Assembly (NCBI GenBank): GCA_037954665.1
Contig: JBBMOL010000377.1
Location: 310,001-374,000, forward strand
Source: Laguncularia racemosa
Taxonomy: Eukaryota > Streptophyta > Magnoliopsida > Myrtales > Combretaceae
Direction of reading: 5' to 3'
DNA length: 64,000 nucleotides
This document shows positions 46,466 through 58,382 of this stretch, one piece after another; position 1 is the first letter of the stretch, and the number at the start of each line of letters is the position of its first letter. A program made the position numbers and the translations under genes. The notes below the pieces were generated by a model. That model did not search any database, was not told the DNA's origin, and saw only the letters and a list, made by a program, of their open reading frames with translations.

Positions 46466-47444
46466 ATGAATTCATTAGCTATGTCGAATGATATTATGAA
46501 TGGAGGACTTGGTAATGAGGCCAATAATCAGGAGGGAAGTGATTTGTATTTATCTACTAATGTACTACGTCGAACTTTGACTTCGTTTCCTACCATTGAT
46601 GATGAGTAAAGAGAAAACTTGTTTCATACCTCTTATAGAGTACAAGGGAATCTATGTGCTATTATTATTGATGGAAGTAGTTGTACTAATGTAATGGCTG
46701 CATCATTAGTATCGAAATTACAACTTGTACTATCCTACATCCAAAACCCTATAAATTACATTAGTTAAGTGAGCAAGGTAGTCTCCATGTGACCTAAAGG
46801 GTTAAGGTACCTTTTAGTATAGGGGATAAATATCATGATGAGATTGTATGTGATATCATTCCCTTGTGTGCATCCCATATATTGCTTAGCATGCCTTAGT
46901 TGTATGACAAGAGGGTTTTGCATTATGGCTATAGAAATACTTATATGTTTCAATAGGAGGGTAAACGTATAGTGTTAAACCCAATGTCACCATTAGAGGT
47001 CTAACAAGTTCGAAGGCAGTTGAGTCAATCTTTAGAGGACCAAGAGGTTTAAAGTTAGATAAATAAACCTATGAAGGTCCAAGAAGTTCAGAGGCAGATG
47101 AGTAAACTTTTAGAGGACCAAGAGGTTCAAAGACATATAAGTGAAACAGAGAAGGGAAAGGCCTTATTGGTAGGACAGTTTGAGTTAAGGAAGGCTATAG
47201 CGAATGATAGACCATTATATTTATTGCAGATGAGGTATATCATAGAGATGGAGAGGTGAGAGCAACTAACCCCTATGGTATCTCAAGTACTGGGTGACTA
47301 TAGTGATATTTTTACAAATAACTTGCCAAGAGGATACAGAGTCGTTGCTATGTTTAATGTTACAGACCTGTTACTCTATTTACTTAATGATGTTCATGAA
47401 GACCTATAAGATTTGAGGGAAAATCTTCTTAAGGCCCGAGGAGA
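46466..47444 (+). pseudogene. Element N gag scar, protease and pol tail
   Basis: ATG 46466 (or 46481) gives MSNDIMNGGLGNEANNQ, the start of the S/U Gag, joined directly and in frame to SDLYLSTNVLRR, the protease entry. This looks like an in-frame excision of nearly all of gag. TAA at 46607-46609, retropepsin with a D-G-S-S loop, a frameshift near 46725, a repeated V-Q-x-x-Q-R-Q linker (47071-47160), LLQMRYIIE, then a jump from the pre-RT sequence to GYRVVAMFNVTDL and LRENLLKARGDD. Confidence 0.82.
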
Positions 47445-48338
47445 TGATAGGAATCAAATTCCTACATGACTTATCACTAGAGCAAGAGCCAAGGGATTAC
47501 AAAATTTAGCGATGAGGGTCCTCTTTGAATAATCAGACCCCAAGAATAATTGTTTAGTATCTTCTTTTTTATTTCATATTTGTTGTGCATTCCAGTAGGT
47601 ACACTTATCGGTTTTTACAGAAGAGTGTATAAATTTGCTAAAACTCAGTTTGTAGGTTATTCATGGACCTACATAAATCAAAGAAGAACCAGTCTAACAA
47701 TATATTAAATTCAAGTGAAGAACTAGCCACTTGAAGACCAATTGTATTTATAATTGTTGCTTTTGGGAACCGGCCATTTTATTAGTACTTGTATTTTGTT
47801 GATTTTGGAACTGGCCACTTAAGTGGCATCCTTGTAATTTTTGTGTTATTTTTACCCTAATTGGAGCAAGTATAAATACTTGCTAACTAGGGTTTTTGAG
47901 GAGCTTTTTGACAATTTGAAATCAAACACTTTGTTTCTATGAGGGTTATCCTTTGCATGCAATAGATCTCTTATCAATTTCTTAGTGAAATTGTGGCAAG
48001 ACCAACTAGAGTGGATTGTGAGTAATATTAATCTTACTCTTGTTGTTTTTATAAATTGTGTTTAGTGAGTAATATCTAAGTACAATTTGCTGGTAACTTG
48101 TCTATGTCCAAGTGAATTAGGGTTCTTCATTTTTAGATTTGAATCATTTCAACTTGAGTTGAATTCTTGTTCATTTCCTTTTATATTTATACAATTAGTT
48201 GTTCTTTATATCAATTTATCTTCAATCCCGTGAATTGGGTTTCAATTGTGAAGTAAGTGATCACGCCATTTGATGTTGGAATTTGTTGTTTACGCCACTT
48301 GATTAGTGTGTTTGCTATCTAATTAGTGAGGCACATCA
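47445..48338 (+). repeat. Element N 3' LTR (L12)
   Basis: TGATAGGAATC to GGCACATCA, 894 bp. Perfect promoter repeat 47866-47883. Its first codons continue pol with LITRARAKGLQ. No internal primer site. Confidence 0.9.
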
Positions 48339-48343
48339 AGTAC

Positions 48344-49090
48344 CTGTGATACCATAGGGGGCAGATGCTCTCGCCCCTCCATCTCTAGGATATACCTCAT
48401 CTGCAATAAATATATTGGTTTATCATTTGCTATGGCCTTCCCTAACTCAAACCGTTCCCCCAATAAGGTCTTCTTCTTCCTAGTTTTACTTATATTTCTT
48501 TGAACCTTTGGGTCCTCTGAAGGATTACTCATCTGCCTCTAAACTTCTTGGGGCTCTAAAGGTTTATTTATTTGCTTCTGAACCTCTTGGTCCTTTGAAG
48601 GTTGACTAAGCTACCTCTGAACCTCTGATGGTGACATTGGGTTCAACACTATACGTTTACCCTCCTACTGGAACATATAAGTATTTCTATAGCCATCATG
48701 CAATACCTTCCTATCATACAACCAAGGTTTGCCAAGTAATATATGGGATGCACACATGGGAAGGATATCACATACAATCTCATCATGATATTTATCCCCA
48801 ATATTGAAAGGTACCCTAGCCCTCTAAGTAACATGGAGACTCCCCTGCTCACTTAGCTAATGTAATTTATAGGGTTTTGGATGTGGGGTAGTTATAAGTG
48901 TTAATTTCGATACTAATGAGGCAGCCACAACATTAGTATAACTACTACCATCGATAATAATAGCATATAGATTACCTTGTACTCTGCATTAGGTGTGGAA
49001 TAAATTTTCCCTCTACTCATCATCAATAGTAGGAAAAATAATTGTAGCTAATTACAGTACATTAACAAATAAATATCGATCACATGACAT
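48344..49090 (-). pseudogene. Element D protease, gag-less
   Basis: Minus strand from reverse ATG 49088-49090 (MSCD, cognate of MSSD/MSSE). Degraded retropepsin: the DGSS loop region near 48950, the LLG region near 48735, linker with QPS/QEVQ words, LLQMRYILE (48323-48532 open stretch) up to QVL where N inserted. Many stops. Gag is absent. Confidence 0.75.
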
Positions 49091-50191
49091 GGTTGCTTAC
49101 TAACTTCAATAAGCCAACAACACACTTCACACCATGTCACCAACACTACAACATATGTCCACTTAACACAACAACACACTACAGCAACACGACAACGCCT
49201 CACACACAACTCTTACGATCTACTTACATAACCTCAAACCACACACCATGGTTTTACACACTCACTCCCACAGTGTAACATATAACCACGCAGCACACGC
49301 ACCATGGTATAACACACAACCAATACAACACACCTACATGGTTCACCTACACACTTCCATGTCCACTTACACACTACAACAACAAAAAGGCAAATGGAAG
49401 CAAATATGAACACTTCTCCAAATGGCAAGCAATTAAATCCAACTAGTCAAAATGTGTTTAAACCACCAATACATAATAATTAATGTTTGCTTTTGAAATT
49501 AAAAACTTAACCACTACATACACTCTTCACTACGTCACATACACACACATACAACCATGATGCAGCAACCTTCCCACTACAATACACCACATTGTACCCT
49601 TCACCACATAAACTCACTACACCACACATACACTCACTCACGATGCAGTACACACACACACCTACTCACGGTGCAACACACACACACTTCACCCCTCTTC
49701 CAATCATGATAACAACAACATAAATGTAACTCTTAATGAAGCTTCTCTACAAATGGTAGGAAACAATTCAAAATTTTCAAATTGTATTTAATCAATATTA
49801 CACAATAACTCTTCAAACTTAATGATTGTTTTTGAACTCAAATAGTTTCCAAATCCTCCATGCAAACGCAAATCTAGAAATGTAAATTACACTCCTCAAT
49901 TCTAAAACAACATTTAAGAAATTACACTTCTCTTCCTTTACAAATAATGTACTTCCAATTTCGAAACACACATAATGAAATACACTTCCTACTTCCCTTT
50001 CTTCTCATGATAAGATGAGGATCACAAGGATTACTACAAAATCTCCACTTCCACTTCAATAACAATAAGTATAACACAACAAAATCACAATTAATTACTT
50101 CAATTCCACTTCAAAAATTCCAATCAAGAAGTAAAATTCAAGAACCCTAATTTCCAATTGATGTTCACGTAAACCCTACTTCAAAATCTTT
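49091..50191 (-). other. Element D leader, non-coding
   Basis: Strongly A/C-rich on + (CACACA, ACAACA words), complement of the family's T/G-rich leader. Small open frames here (49084-49278, 49234-49428) are low complexity. Confidence 0.6.
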
Positions 50192-50203
50192 GCTCTGGTA
50201 CCA
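50192..50203 (-). other. Element D primer-binding site
   Basis: GCTCTGGTACCA on +, one change from the tRNA-iMet site; 7 bp from the LTR. Confidence 0.8.
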
Positions 50204-50210
50204 AAAAAGA

Positions 50211-51086
50211 TGATGTTCCCTACTAATTGAATAGTAAACACATCAACAAATGGCATGAACAATAAATTATAATCTACAATAGGCATGATCACTAATTTAC
50301 CAAGGACTCCTAATTCACAAGAATTTCAAAAGGGTTGATGATAAATTGAAATATGGAACAACACAATTGTATAGTTATCAATGGATATCAATAGCAATGA
50401 ACTAGAATTCCACTCAAAATTGAAATGATTCAAATATAAATTGGAAGAACCCTAATTCACATGGATAACAATAAGTCACCAACAAATTACACCTAGATAT
50501 GACTCACTAAATACAATTTGAAAACAACAAGATGAAGATTGATATTACTCATAATCTAATCAAGTTGATCTTGCTACAATTTCACTTGTGAAATTGATAT
50601 GAGATTATTTGTAAGCAAAGGAACCCTCATGGCAAAGAAAGTTTTTCTTTTCAAAATGTTCAAAATGCTCCCTCAAAACCCTACTTAGCAAGTATTTATA
50701 CTTACTCCATTTTGGGTAAAAATAATACAACAAATTACAAATAAGCCACTCCAAATGATCGATTCAAAAACACAAAAATACAAGTACAAATAAGTCTTCA
50801 AATCGCTGATTCTTCACTTTAATAGAACATATTATAGACCGGTTCTTCTTTGATTTATGTAGGTCCATGAATAACCCACAAACTGAGCTTTAGTGAGTTT
50901 ATCCACCGTCCTGTAAAAGTCGACAAGTGTACCTACTAGAATGAACAACGAATATGTAATAGAAAAGAAGATACTAAATAAACATTCTAGGGGTTTGATT
51001 GTTCAAAGAGGACCCTCATCGCCAAATTTTGTAATCCCATAGCTTTTACTCTAGTGATAGGTTTTGTAGAAATTTGATTCCTATCA
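50211..51086 (-). repeat. Element D 5' LTR (L13)
   Basis: On + TGATGTTCCC to GATTCCTATCA, 876 bp, same length as its 3' partner (26787-27662). Promoter repeat 50688-50705 with one change. Confidence 0.9.
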
Positions 51087-51461
51087 TGGAGTTGAGAGAG
51101 CTAAGGATATTAAGGAACTTGATTAGAAGACTATAAGATATCTTCATAAAACACAAAAGTAATAGAAACTTTAGGGAAATAAGAATAGGAAAACCAGAAT
51201 TTATAATCCAAGTGATCTAGTTTGGATTAATCTCAGCAAAGATAGGTATTCTCACAAGAAGTCATAGAAGCTATCACCCAAAGTAGATAGACCTTTTAGA
51301 GTTGTTAGACGCATCAACAACGATGCATACAAAATAGAATTACTAGGAGGGTACGATGTCTCTACTACCTTTAATGTTGCAGATTTGTCACCATATTTGC
51401 TAGATGATTTTCATGAAGACCTATCAGGTATGAGGGAAAATCTTCCTAAGCCTTGAGGAGA
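51087..51461 (+). pseudogene. Element C integrase, C-terminal part
   Basis: Resumes after D with the TGGAG duplication and the codes for GVERAKDI, then NRKTRIYNPSDLVWINL, a VDRPFRVVRRIN GPF/Y-like stretch and FNVADLSPYLLDD, then the LRENLPKP tail at the LTR. Several stops. Confidence 0.82.
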
Positions 51462-52321
51462 TGATAGGAATCAAATTCCTATAGGACCTATCACTAGAGC
51501 AAGAGCTAAGGGATTACAAAATTTGGCAATGAGGGTCCTCTTTGATCAATTAGACCCTGAGGATGTTAGTTTTGTATTTTCTTTTCCATTATATAATTGT
51601 TGTGCATTCTAATAGGTACATTTATTGGTTTTACGGGATGGTGAATAAAATGCACTAAGGATCAAATTGTAGGTCATTTATAGACTTATATCCACCGATC
51701 TACAAGTGTTCCATTGAATTGAAGAATCAGCCATTTTGATGATTTATTTTTAATTATATTTTTGTTGTTTAAGAAGCAACCATTTGTTGGTTTTGTTATA
51801 ATTTTGTTTTATTGTTTTCTACCCTAATTGGAGTAGGTATAAATACTTGCTAAGTAGGTTTTAGAGGGGACTTTTTGAACTTGAGAAAAGTCTACCCATC
51901 TTGCCGTGAGGAGAGTTCCTTTTCACGCAAACACACTCTTATCAATTTCAATTAAAATTGTGGCGAGTTGGCATGCGTATTTTAAGTCATATCAATCCTT
52001 CTTAAGTTGCTTCCAATTATTTTCTAATGCGTCATATTTAGTTGTAATTGGTTGTGTTACTTTATTCATGTCACATGAATTAGGGTTCCAAATTTCATAT
52101 TTGATTCAATTCCAATTTGAGTGGAATTTGGTTCATTTTAGTGTTATTCTTTACATATTATTCTATTACAATTGATCCCAATCATAATTTAGCATTAGAT
52201 CAATTTCATTCACGAAATTTAGGGTTCATGTGATTGTTGGTGTTACGTTATCTTGTGGGATTGGTTTGGTTGATTCTTCAATTAGCTTAGTGTTTTTGCA
52301 ATTGGAATTGTAGGCACATCA
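51462..52321 (+). repeat. Element C 3' LTR (L14)
   Basis: TGATAGGAATC to GGCACATCA, 860 bp. Promoter repeat 51833-51850, two bases changed. Its first codons continue with PITRARAKGLQ. Immediately followed by T pol. Confidence 0.9.
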
Positions 52322-52325
52322 CAAG

Positions 52326-53543
52326 ATGGCACCAATGGAATTGGAAGAATTGAGGAAATAATTACAGGCCCTACAAGATAATGGTTTTATAAGACCTAGT
52401 GTCTCTTCTTAAGGTGCAACAATCCTGTTTGTGAAGAAGAAAGATGGAAGCATAAGACTTTATATAGACTAAAGGGAGTTAAACAAGGTCAAAATCAAGA
52501 ACAAACATCCCCTTCCCTAGATAGATGACATGTTTGACTAGTTGTAAGTAGCTCAGGTGTTCTCCAAAGTAGACTTGAGAACAAGCTACCATCAACTAAA
52601 AATAAAAGAAGAGAACATCCATAAAACAACATTCCGAACTAGGTATGGGCACTATGAGTTTCTGGTAATGCCCTTTAGACTAATGAATGCACTAGCTGCA
52701 TCCATAGATTTAATGAATAGAGTATTCAAGGATTTTCTTGATAAATTTGTAATTATCTTTATAAACGATACCCTGATATACTTTAAAAGCACTAAGAAAC
52801 ATGAAGTACACTTGAGATTAGTATTAGGCAGATTACATGATGAGAAGTTATATGCTAAATTTAGTAAATGTGAATTCTGGCTGGAACAAATAGTCTTCTT
52901 AGGTCATGTGGTTAACAAGGATTAGATATTTGTGGACCCAATAAAGGTGAGAGCAATAGTAAATTGGCACAGACCAAAAACAGTTATAGAGGTAAGAAGC
53001 TTCTTAGGTCTAGCAATCTACTACAAGAGATTTGTAGAAGGGATTTTCAAAATGGCAACCCCTCTTACCAAATTGACGAAGAAGAATGTGAAATTCGAAT
53101 GGGATGATAGATGTGAAGCTAGCTTTCAAATACTCAAAGAGAAATTGGTGTCAACACCAATTTTGACTTTACTTAAGAGTGGAGAAGAGTTTATAATGTA
53201 TATTGATGCCTTAGTTCAAGGGTTGGGGTGTGTATTGATGCAAGGTGGTCAAGTAATAGCTTATGCTTCTTAACAATTGAAGTTGTATGAAAAGAACTAC
53301 CTAACTCATAACTTAAAATTAGCAGCTATAGTGCTAGCTTTGAAGCTATGGAGACATTACTTATATGGAGAAAGGTGCAAAATCTTTATTGACCATAGAA
53401 GCCTAAAGAATAAATTTATGCAGAAAAAGTTGAATATAAGACAGAGGAGATGGTTGAAGTTAATTAAGGATTACAACCTGGAGATACAATATCATCCAAG
53501 TAAGGCTAATGTGGTGGTAGATGCCCTTAGCGAAAAGAAATAG
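52326..53543 (+). pseudogene. Element T reverse transcriptase and RNase H
   Basis: Frame 3 throughout: KMAPMELEELRK at the RT entry, FVKKKDGSIRLYID, NKHPLPRIDDMFD, FSKVDLRTSYHQLKIKEE, RYGHYEFLVMPF, typical of Tekay/Del. The catalytic FIDD box reads FINDTLIY, with Asp to Asn at 52764-52766. RNase H has GLGCVLMQ, YGERCKIFIDHRSLK and NVVVDALSEKK. In-frame stops include 52923-52925, 53271-53273 and 53541-53543. No frameshift. Confidence 0.9.
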
Positions 53544-54504
53544 GGTAATGTAGCCACTCTCATCACTTCTTAGAAGGAGTTATTGCAAGACATGTGCAAA
53601 TTGGGGCAAGAAATTTTAACATAAGAAGTGGGAGAAAAAATGGCTACTTTAAAGATTCAACTAACCATAATGGATAAAATTAACGTTGGTCAGATGGAAG
53701 ATAAGGACATTTAAGAGATCAAGAGCAGAATCGAACAAGACAAAGCACCAAAATTCAACTTAGATGTAAAAGGGATCTTAAGGTACAAAATGAGGCTATA
53801 TATGCTAAGGGATGTAGAATTGAAGAGAGCGATAATGAAAGAGGTGCATCACTTTGCCTACATAATACATCCTAGAAGTACCAAAATGTATAAAGATGTG
53901 AAGAGCTGTTATTGGTAGAAAAACATGAAGAGAGAAATAGTAGAATATGTAGCCATATGCCTTACATGCCAGTAGATCAAAATAGAACATTAGAGACTAG
54001 CTGGAGAATTACAACCTCTTTCATTATTGGAGTGGAATTGGGAGCATGTGACAATAGACTTTGTTACAGCCCTCTCAAACATTAGGGAGAAATTGGATGC
54101 AGTTTAGGTTATAGTAGACAAATTGACTAAGTTTGTTCATTTCACACCTATTAGAGTAAGATACAAATTGGAGAAACTGGCTTAGATATACAAACTAGAG
54201 ATAGTCAGACTGTACGGAGCGCTAGTGACAATCACTTCTAATAGAGACATAAGATTTGTGAGTAGATTCTAAAACAACCTACACAAAGCATTAGGCACCA
54301 AACTGCATTTCAGTATAGCATTTCACCTATAGACAGATGGTCAGTCTGAAAGGACTATACAAATATTGGAAGATTTACTCAAGGCATGTGCATTAGGTCT
54401 TGGAGGAAATTGGAATGATCATATACCTTTAGTGGAGTTTGCCTATAATAATAGTTACCATGTAACCATCCAGATGGAACTATATAAAGCTCTTTATGGA
54501 AGAA
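53544..54504 (+). pseudogene. Element T integrase, first part
   Basis: Same frame as RT. Zinc-domain traces (EVHHFAYIIHP, CLTCQ), catalytic core with TIDFVTALSN, SNRDIRFVSRF (second aspartate in N-R-D context) and TDGQSERTIQILEDLL, then VEFAYNNSYH and ELYKALYGRR where S inserted. About ten in-frame stops but no frameshift. Confidence 0.87.
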
Positions 54505-55523
54505 TGATGTGCCTAAAAACCAAGATTGACCACATGTAAATGAATCAAAGAAACAACTTTAGTTCATAAGATCAAAACCGGTTCAACAAGCTAGGAAATT
54601 GCATGAATCCATGGTGAAAATGCAATAAGTTCCAAATGCTCAATTGTTGCAATTACAATTCCACAAAGATAATTTCTTCAATATACAATAATCACAAATG
54701 AATTCCACATGAAAATACACCAAGATGAACAAGAAACAATTCCGAAAACCTCCTTTCCCACAAGATCCAATTCACGGTTCAAAATGACAAACAATTGTTG
54801 ATGGTGAATCACAAGTATGATAATTACTCAAAATAAACACACTATTTTGAATTGATACCAATTCAAATCTGACCAAGAAATGTTCTAATCCAACCTTAGA
54901 TATTACACACTAGAGAAGAAAAGAACACATAACAATTAGAAATTGATATGACTCACAATTTCAATTGTTGCACTCGCCACAAACTCAACTCTTGGGATTG
55001 AAATTGATAGGGGGAAATTGAACTAGGGAAACCCTAAGCTCTCTCATGAAAATGTGATGTTCTAATCTGAAAAAAATGGCCTCCTCAAACCCTACTTTAA
55101 GCAAGTATTTATACATGCTCCCTTTAGGGTTAAAAAATGCGCAAAATTACAACTATGTCACTTTTAAGGTGGCTGGTCTTAAATGAAAATTACAATAAAA
55201 AATGAAAGTGTCTCAAAAGAAAATACAACATAAAATAGTTCATAGAACAATTACAAAGTACAAAATATCATAAATCTTCATGAGCCAATGCTTCGAAATG
55301 GAAACAATTGCAGTGGGTCTTTGATTGTAAATCTGAAGATGTCTCGTGGCCATCAACTAGTGTAGGATATATTGGCATCCCATGGAGAATTATTATTGTA
55401 CCTATAAGATTATTTCTCAAATATTTATTAGATAAAAAGATATGAAGTAAAATATAAGCGATTTGGATCATCAGCCAAATCTAGTTTTGAAGGTATAGTA
55501 AGTGTCGGAAAATTTCCCATCAT
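54505..55523 (-). repeat. Element S 3' LTR (L15), type II U3
   Basis: On + TGATGTGCCTAAAAACC to AATTTCCCATCA. Promoter repeat 55102-55119, one change. No internal primer site. Confidence 0.93.
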
Positions 55524-56052
55524 CTCCTCGGGCTTTTGAAAGAATTGCCCTCAAATCTAAAGGATCATTTTTGGAACTAGACCCTGATATCTTTGTTGGT
55601 CTGCTCTCTCGGCTATCAAATGTAGTGGAAGTAGTTATGATTTGTTCCTGAAACTGATGTACCTCAAATGGAGTCATTGGTGATAGTACTATGCGAGACT
55701 CGTCCATACTGAACATGTAGGTGTTCCTAAACCCATCATGTAACACCTACTGATCAAACAACCAGGGTCTACCTAACAGCAAATGGAATACATGCATAGG
55801 AATTACATCACATAGGATCTCATCATGATATTTTTGCCCAACACTCATAGGGACCTTCGCCCTTAGTGTAACATACATACTGCCTCGATTATCCAACCAA
55901 TGCAAGTTATAAGGGCTAAGATGTGGGATAGTAGACAAATATAATTTGTCTACCAGTGCAGCAAATATAACATTCGTGCAACTACCACTATCGATGATGA
56001 GTACACAAAGGTTATGTCTAATCCTACAAGAGGTGTGGAATATGTTCTCCCT
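55524..56052 (-). pseudogene. Element S protease and pol tail
   Basis: Minus strand: NIFHTSCRIRHNLCVLIIDSGSCTNV-like retropepsin start (the loop here is D-S-G-S, the usual retropepsin form), then HLLLGRPWLFD, HDGFRNTYMF and a short linker ending LRAILSKARGDD at the LTR. Stops near 55747 and 56053. No RT follows. Confidence 0.82.
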
Positions 56053-57413
56053 CTAAATGTCTCTAGTATCAGGAGATATGGTTAGAGCCCTACGTAACAC
56101 ATTAATAGGTAAATATTGTTCACCTATATGCTCTTCATGTGTCTTTGTAGTCTGGTCATCATAATACTCCTGCAGTGCTATCGGTAAATCTATAGGCTTA
56201 GTCTGTTCCCCGTCATCCTCAACATCTTCCCCAGCGCCCTCCATAACAGTCATCACCCTCTTATTTGGACACTGTGCTGTCATATGCCCAAATCCCATAC
56301 ATTTAAAGCACTTGATCTAGCGTGCCCTTCCACTAGTAGATCCGAGAACAGTCTACCTCATATCTGGCGCTATTACCTCTTTACCCTTCCTAATGGGTAA
56401 ATTTTCTCTAGTAGTGTTTGGGGTAGTTTTGTCTACTATTCTCATTGCCTCAGCTACCGCCTTTGTTCCCCCTGATCGACCGTCAACTGCTATAGGTCTG
56501 GTAATAGTATTAGGCCTACTGCTTGGAGCCCTAAATAAGTTAGACCTCCTTTGCCTCTACACTTTCAAGGCTAACTGAATAGCCTCATCAAGTGTACTAT
56601 GGCGCTCTAGCTCAACAACACACACTATTTCATATTTCAAGCCTGAGACGAAGCGTGCTACGGTTTGTTCTAGAGGTTCGATGGACCCACATCTAATCAT
56701 GAGGATTTCAAATTCCTGCACATAATCATCCACTGTCTTGCCTCCTTGCCTCAAAGTCTACAGTCGCATAAACAACTCTTGTTTATAGTGCTTAGGAATG
56801 AATCTTTTTCTCAACACCCTTTTCATATCCCTCCATATCTGAATCTCAACCTCTCCATCCTTACGCCTACTGATAATCAAATTCTTCCACCATAGTGCAA
56901 CGTATCCTATAAACTTGATAGCAGCCAATTGGACTCTAATATTATCATCGACTCATAACATTCAAAGAGACCCTCAACCTTGTCCTCCCAATCTAAATAA
57001 TCATCAGCCGATCCCTTGCCATCATAAGAAGGCATCTACAGTTTCACATGCTCCAATCCCCGAGGTGGCCTGAAATCCCTATTCTGATATGGATTAGCCC
57101 CAAAGTTGTCATCCCTTTTTTCCCTGTATGGATGATGTTCCTCACCCATCCTTCTATTCAGATTTCTATCTCCCACTACTCTATCTCTCTAAGGATTCTA
57201 TGGAGCTACCCGAGGTAGTGCCTGAAGGTTTACCACTAGTGGTTGTGGTAATGTCATTCTATCAATCCTAGTTGCCAATGTAGCAACTATGGTAGTAAGA
57301 TCCTGCAGCTGTTCTTCCAATGTCCTCCTACCTACAACATTATGACCTTAACCTCCACCAACCTAACTATTGGCTTCATTGCCAATTCCCCCATTCACGC
57401 TATCATTCGACAT
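56053..57413 (-). pseudogene. Element S Gag
   Basis: Reverse ATG 57411-57413 gives MSNDSVNGGIGNEAN. Features: RRTLEEQL and a coiled segment, GANPYQNRDFRPPRG, capsid-like core with DYLDWEDKVEGLF and MKRVLRKRFIPKHYK, GGKTVDDYVQEFE, FVSGLKYEIVCVVELERH, zinc knuckle CFKCMGFGHMTAQC near 56270-56310, acidic tail. Several stops and at least one indel near 56950. The same Gag type as U and, more distantly, Q. Confidence 0.85.
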
Positions 57414-58365
57414 AGTTGTAGACTTGGTATATTGAACCATAAGGACAATTTGAAGAAAAGGGGTACACCACACAATCACACTACTTCTAATGCCACACAA
57501 CAACCACTATAAAAGAAAACACATAATTCCACTTAACTTCACTCAAAGCAAATGTATACTCTTACAATCCACGTGTAGCACTCTTCTCCACAACACAAAC
57601 AACATAACACATTGCAACACTTCTATAATCCACAAGATACTCACTTCACAACACAATCTCACTTTAAACCATAACATACACGTTACAGTACATTCACACA
57701 CTCTCAAAACTTCAACACAAATAAACTATAACACGTTGCAACCCTTCACTACACACAACACTAACAATCATGGTGTAGCACTCCACTCCATGGCAACAAC
57801 AACAAAATGGAACCAAATATGGATAGTTCTCCAAATGGCAAGCAATTGATTCTAACTAGTTAATGTGCAATTAAAGTGATCAATACACAATAACTCTATA
57901 ATTAATGACTGATTTGAATTCAAAATAGTTTCCTAATTCTCCATGCAAGTTGAACAATTCTGAAAAGTGATCCTTCCAATTCTACAATTTTAAGGAATCA
58001 ACATACACTAATTAACAATGCTTCAACTATTTGAACCCCAAATTATGGAATTCAATCCAAGAACTTCCCCTTCTTCCTCAAACAAGTATCTCACGGCAAA
58101 GATGAAGATAACAAAATCAATTTTCGAAATTCCACTTTCATCAAATAATCACAATGATCACTTCCCCTAAATCACTCACAGCCAACTTAAGAGGAAAAAA
58201 CAATTATAAATGCTCCACGTCTACATCAACAAGCAACAATCATAACAACTTAACAACATAATCAAATGCTTCAATTTCCACTTCTACAATTCGGTTCAAG
58301 ATGATAATATAACAACCCTTAATTTTCGAAATCTCAACTGAAAAATCCCTCCTCTTAAACCTCAA
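57414..58365 (-). other. Element S leader, non-coding
   Basis: A/C-rich on +; homologous to the U leader 60997-61984. The open frame at 57490-57849 on + is a low-complexity shadow. Confidence 0.6.
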
Positions 58366-58377
58366 GCTCTGATACCA
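58366..58377 (-). other. Element S primer-binding site
   Basis: GCTCTGATACCA on +, perfect reverse tRNA-iMet site, 5 bp from the LTR. Confidence 0.93.
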
Positions 58378-58382
58378 AATTA

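Larger units (their letters stand above)
27821..48338 (+). mobile_element. Element N: pol-less family A copy hosting P and two solo LTRs
   Basis: 5' LTR 27821-28589 plus 42802-42808 (split by P), leader, solo LTR B2, solo LTR L11, protease-tail frame 46466-47444, 3' LTR 47445-48338. Flanks AATAC (27816-27820) and AGTAC (48339-48343) are a TSD with one change. D's sequence reads continuously across it. Confidence 0.9.
26787..51086 (-). mobile_element. Element D: inverted, gag-less and pol-less family A copy hosting N
   Basis: On +: 3' LTR 26787-27662, pol tail 27663-27820, nested N 27821-48338, protease 48344-49090, leader, primer site, 5' LTR 50211-51086. TSD TGGAG (26782-26786, 51087-51091) is perfect and sits in C's integrase. 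Net of N, D is about 3.8 kb. Confidence 0.92.
24530..52321 (+). mobile_element. Element C: family A pol copy, left part outside window, split by D
   Basis: RT-RNase H 24530-25850, integrase 25851-26786 continuing at 51092-51461, 3' LTR 51462-52321. The left half (5' LTR, any gag, protease) is not in the window. It should lie left of position 1, if the X1-X2-A chain inserted just before RT. After the LTR, T pol begins with CAAGA, the predicted TSD of C in T. Confidence 0.8.

Noticed and set aside
57490..57849. 119-residue open frame on +
   Set aside because: Antisense of the S leader, Thr/His/Asn-rich, no conserved motif; a composition artefact.
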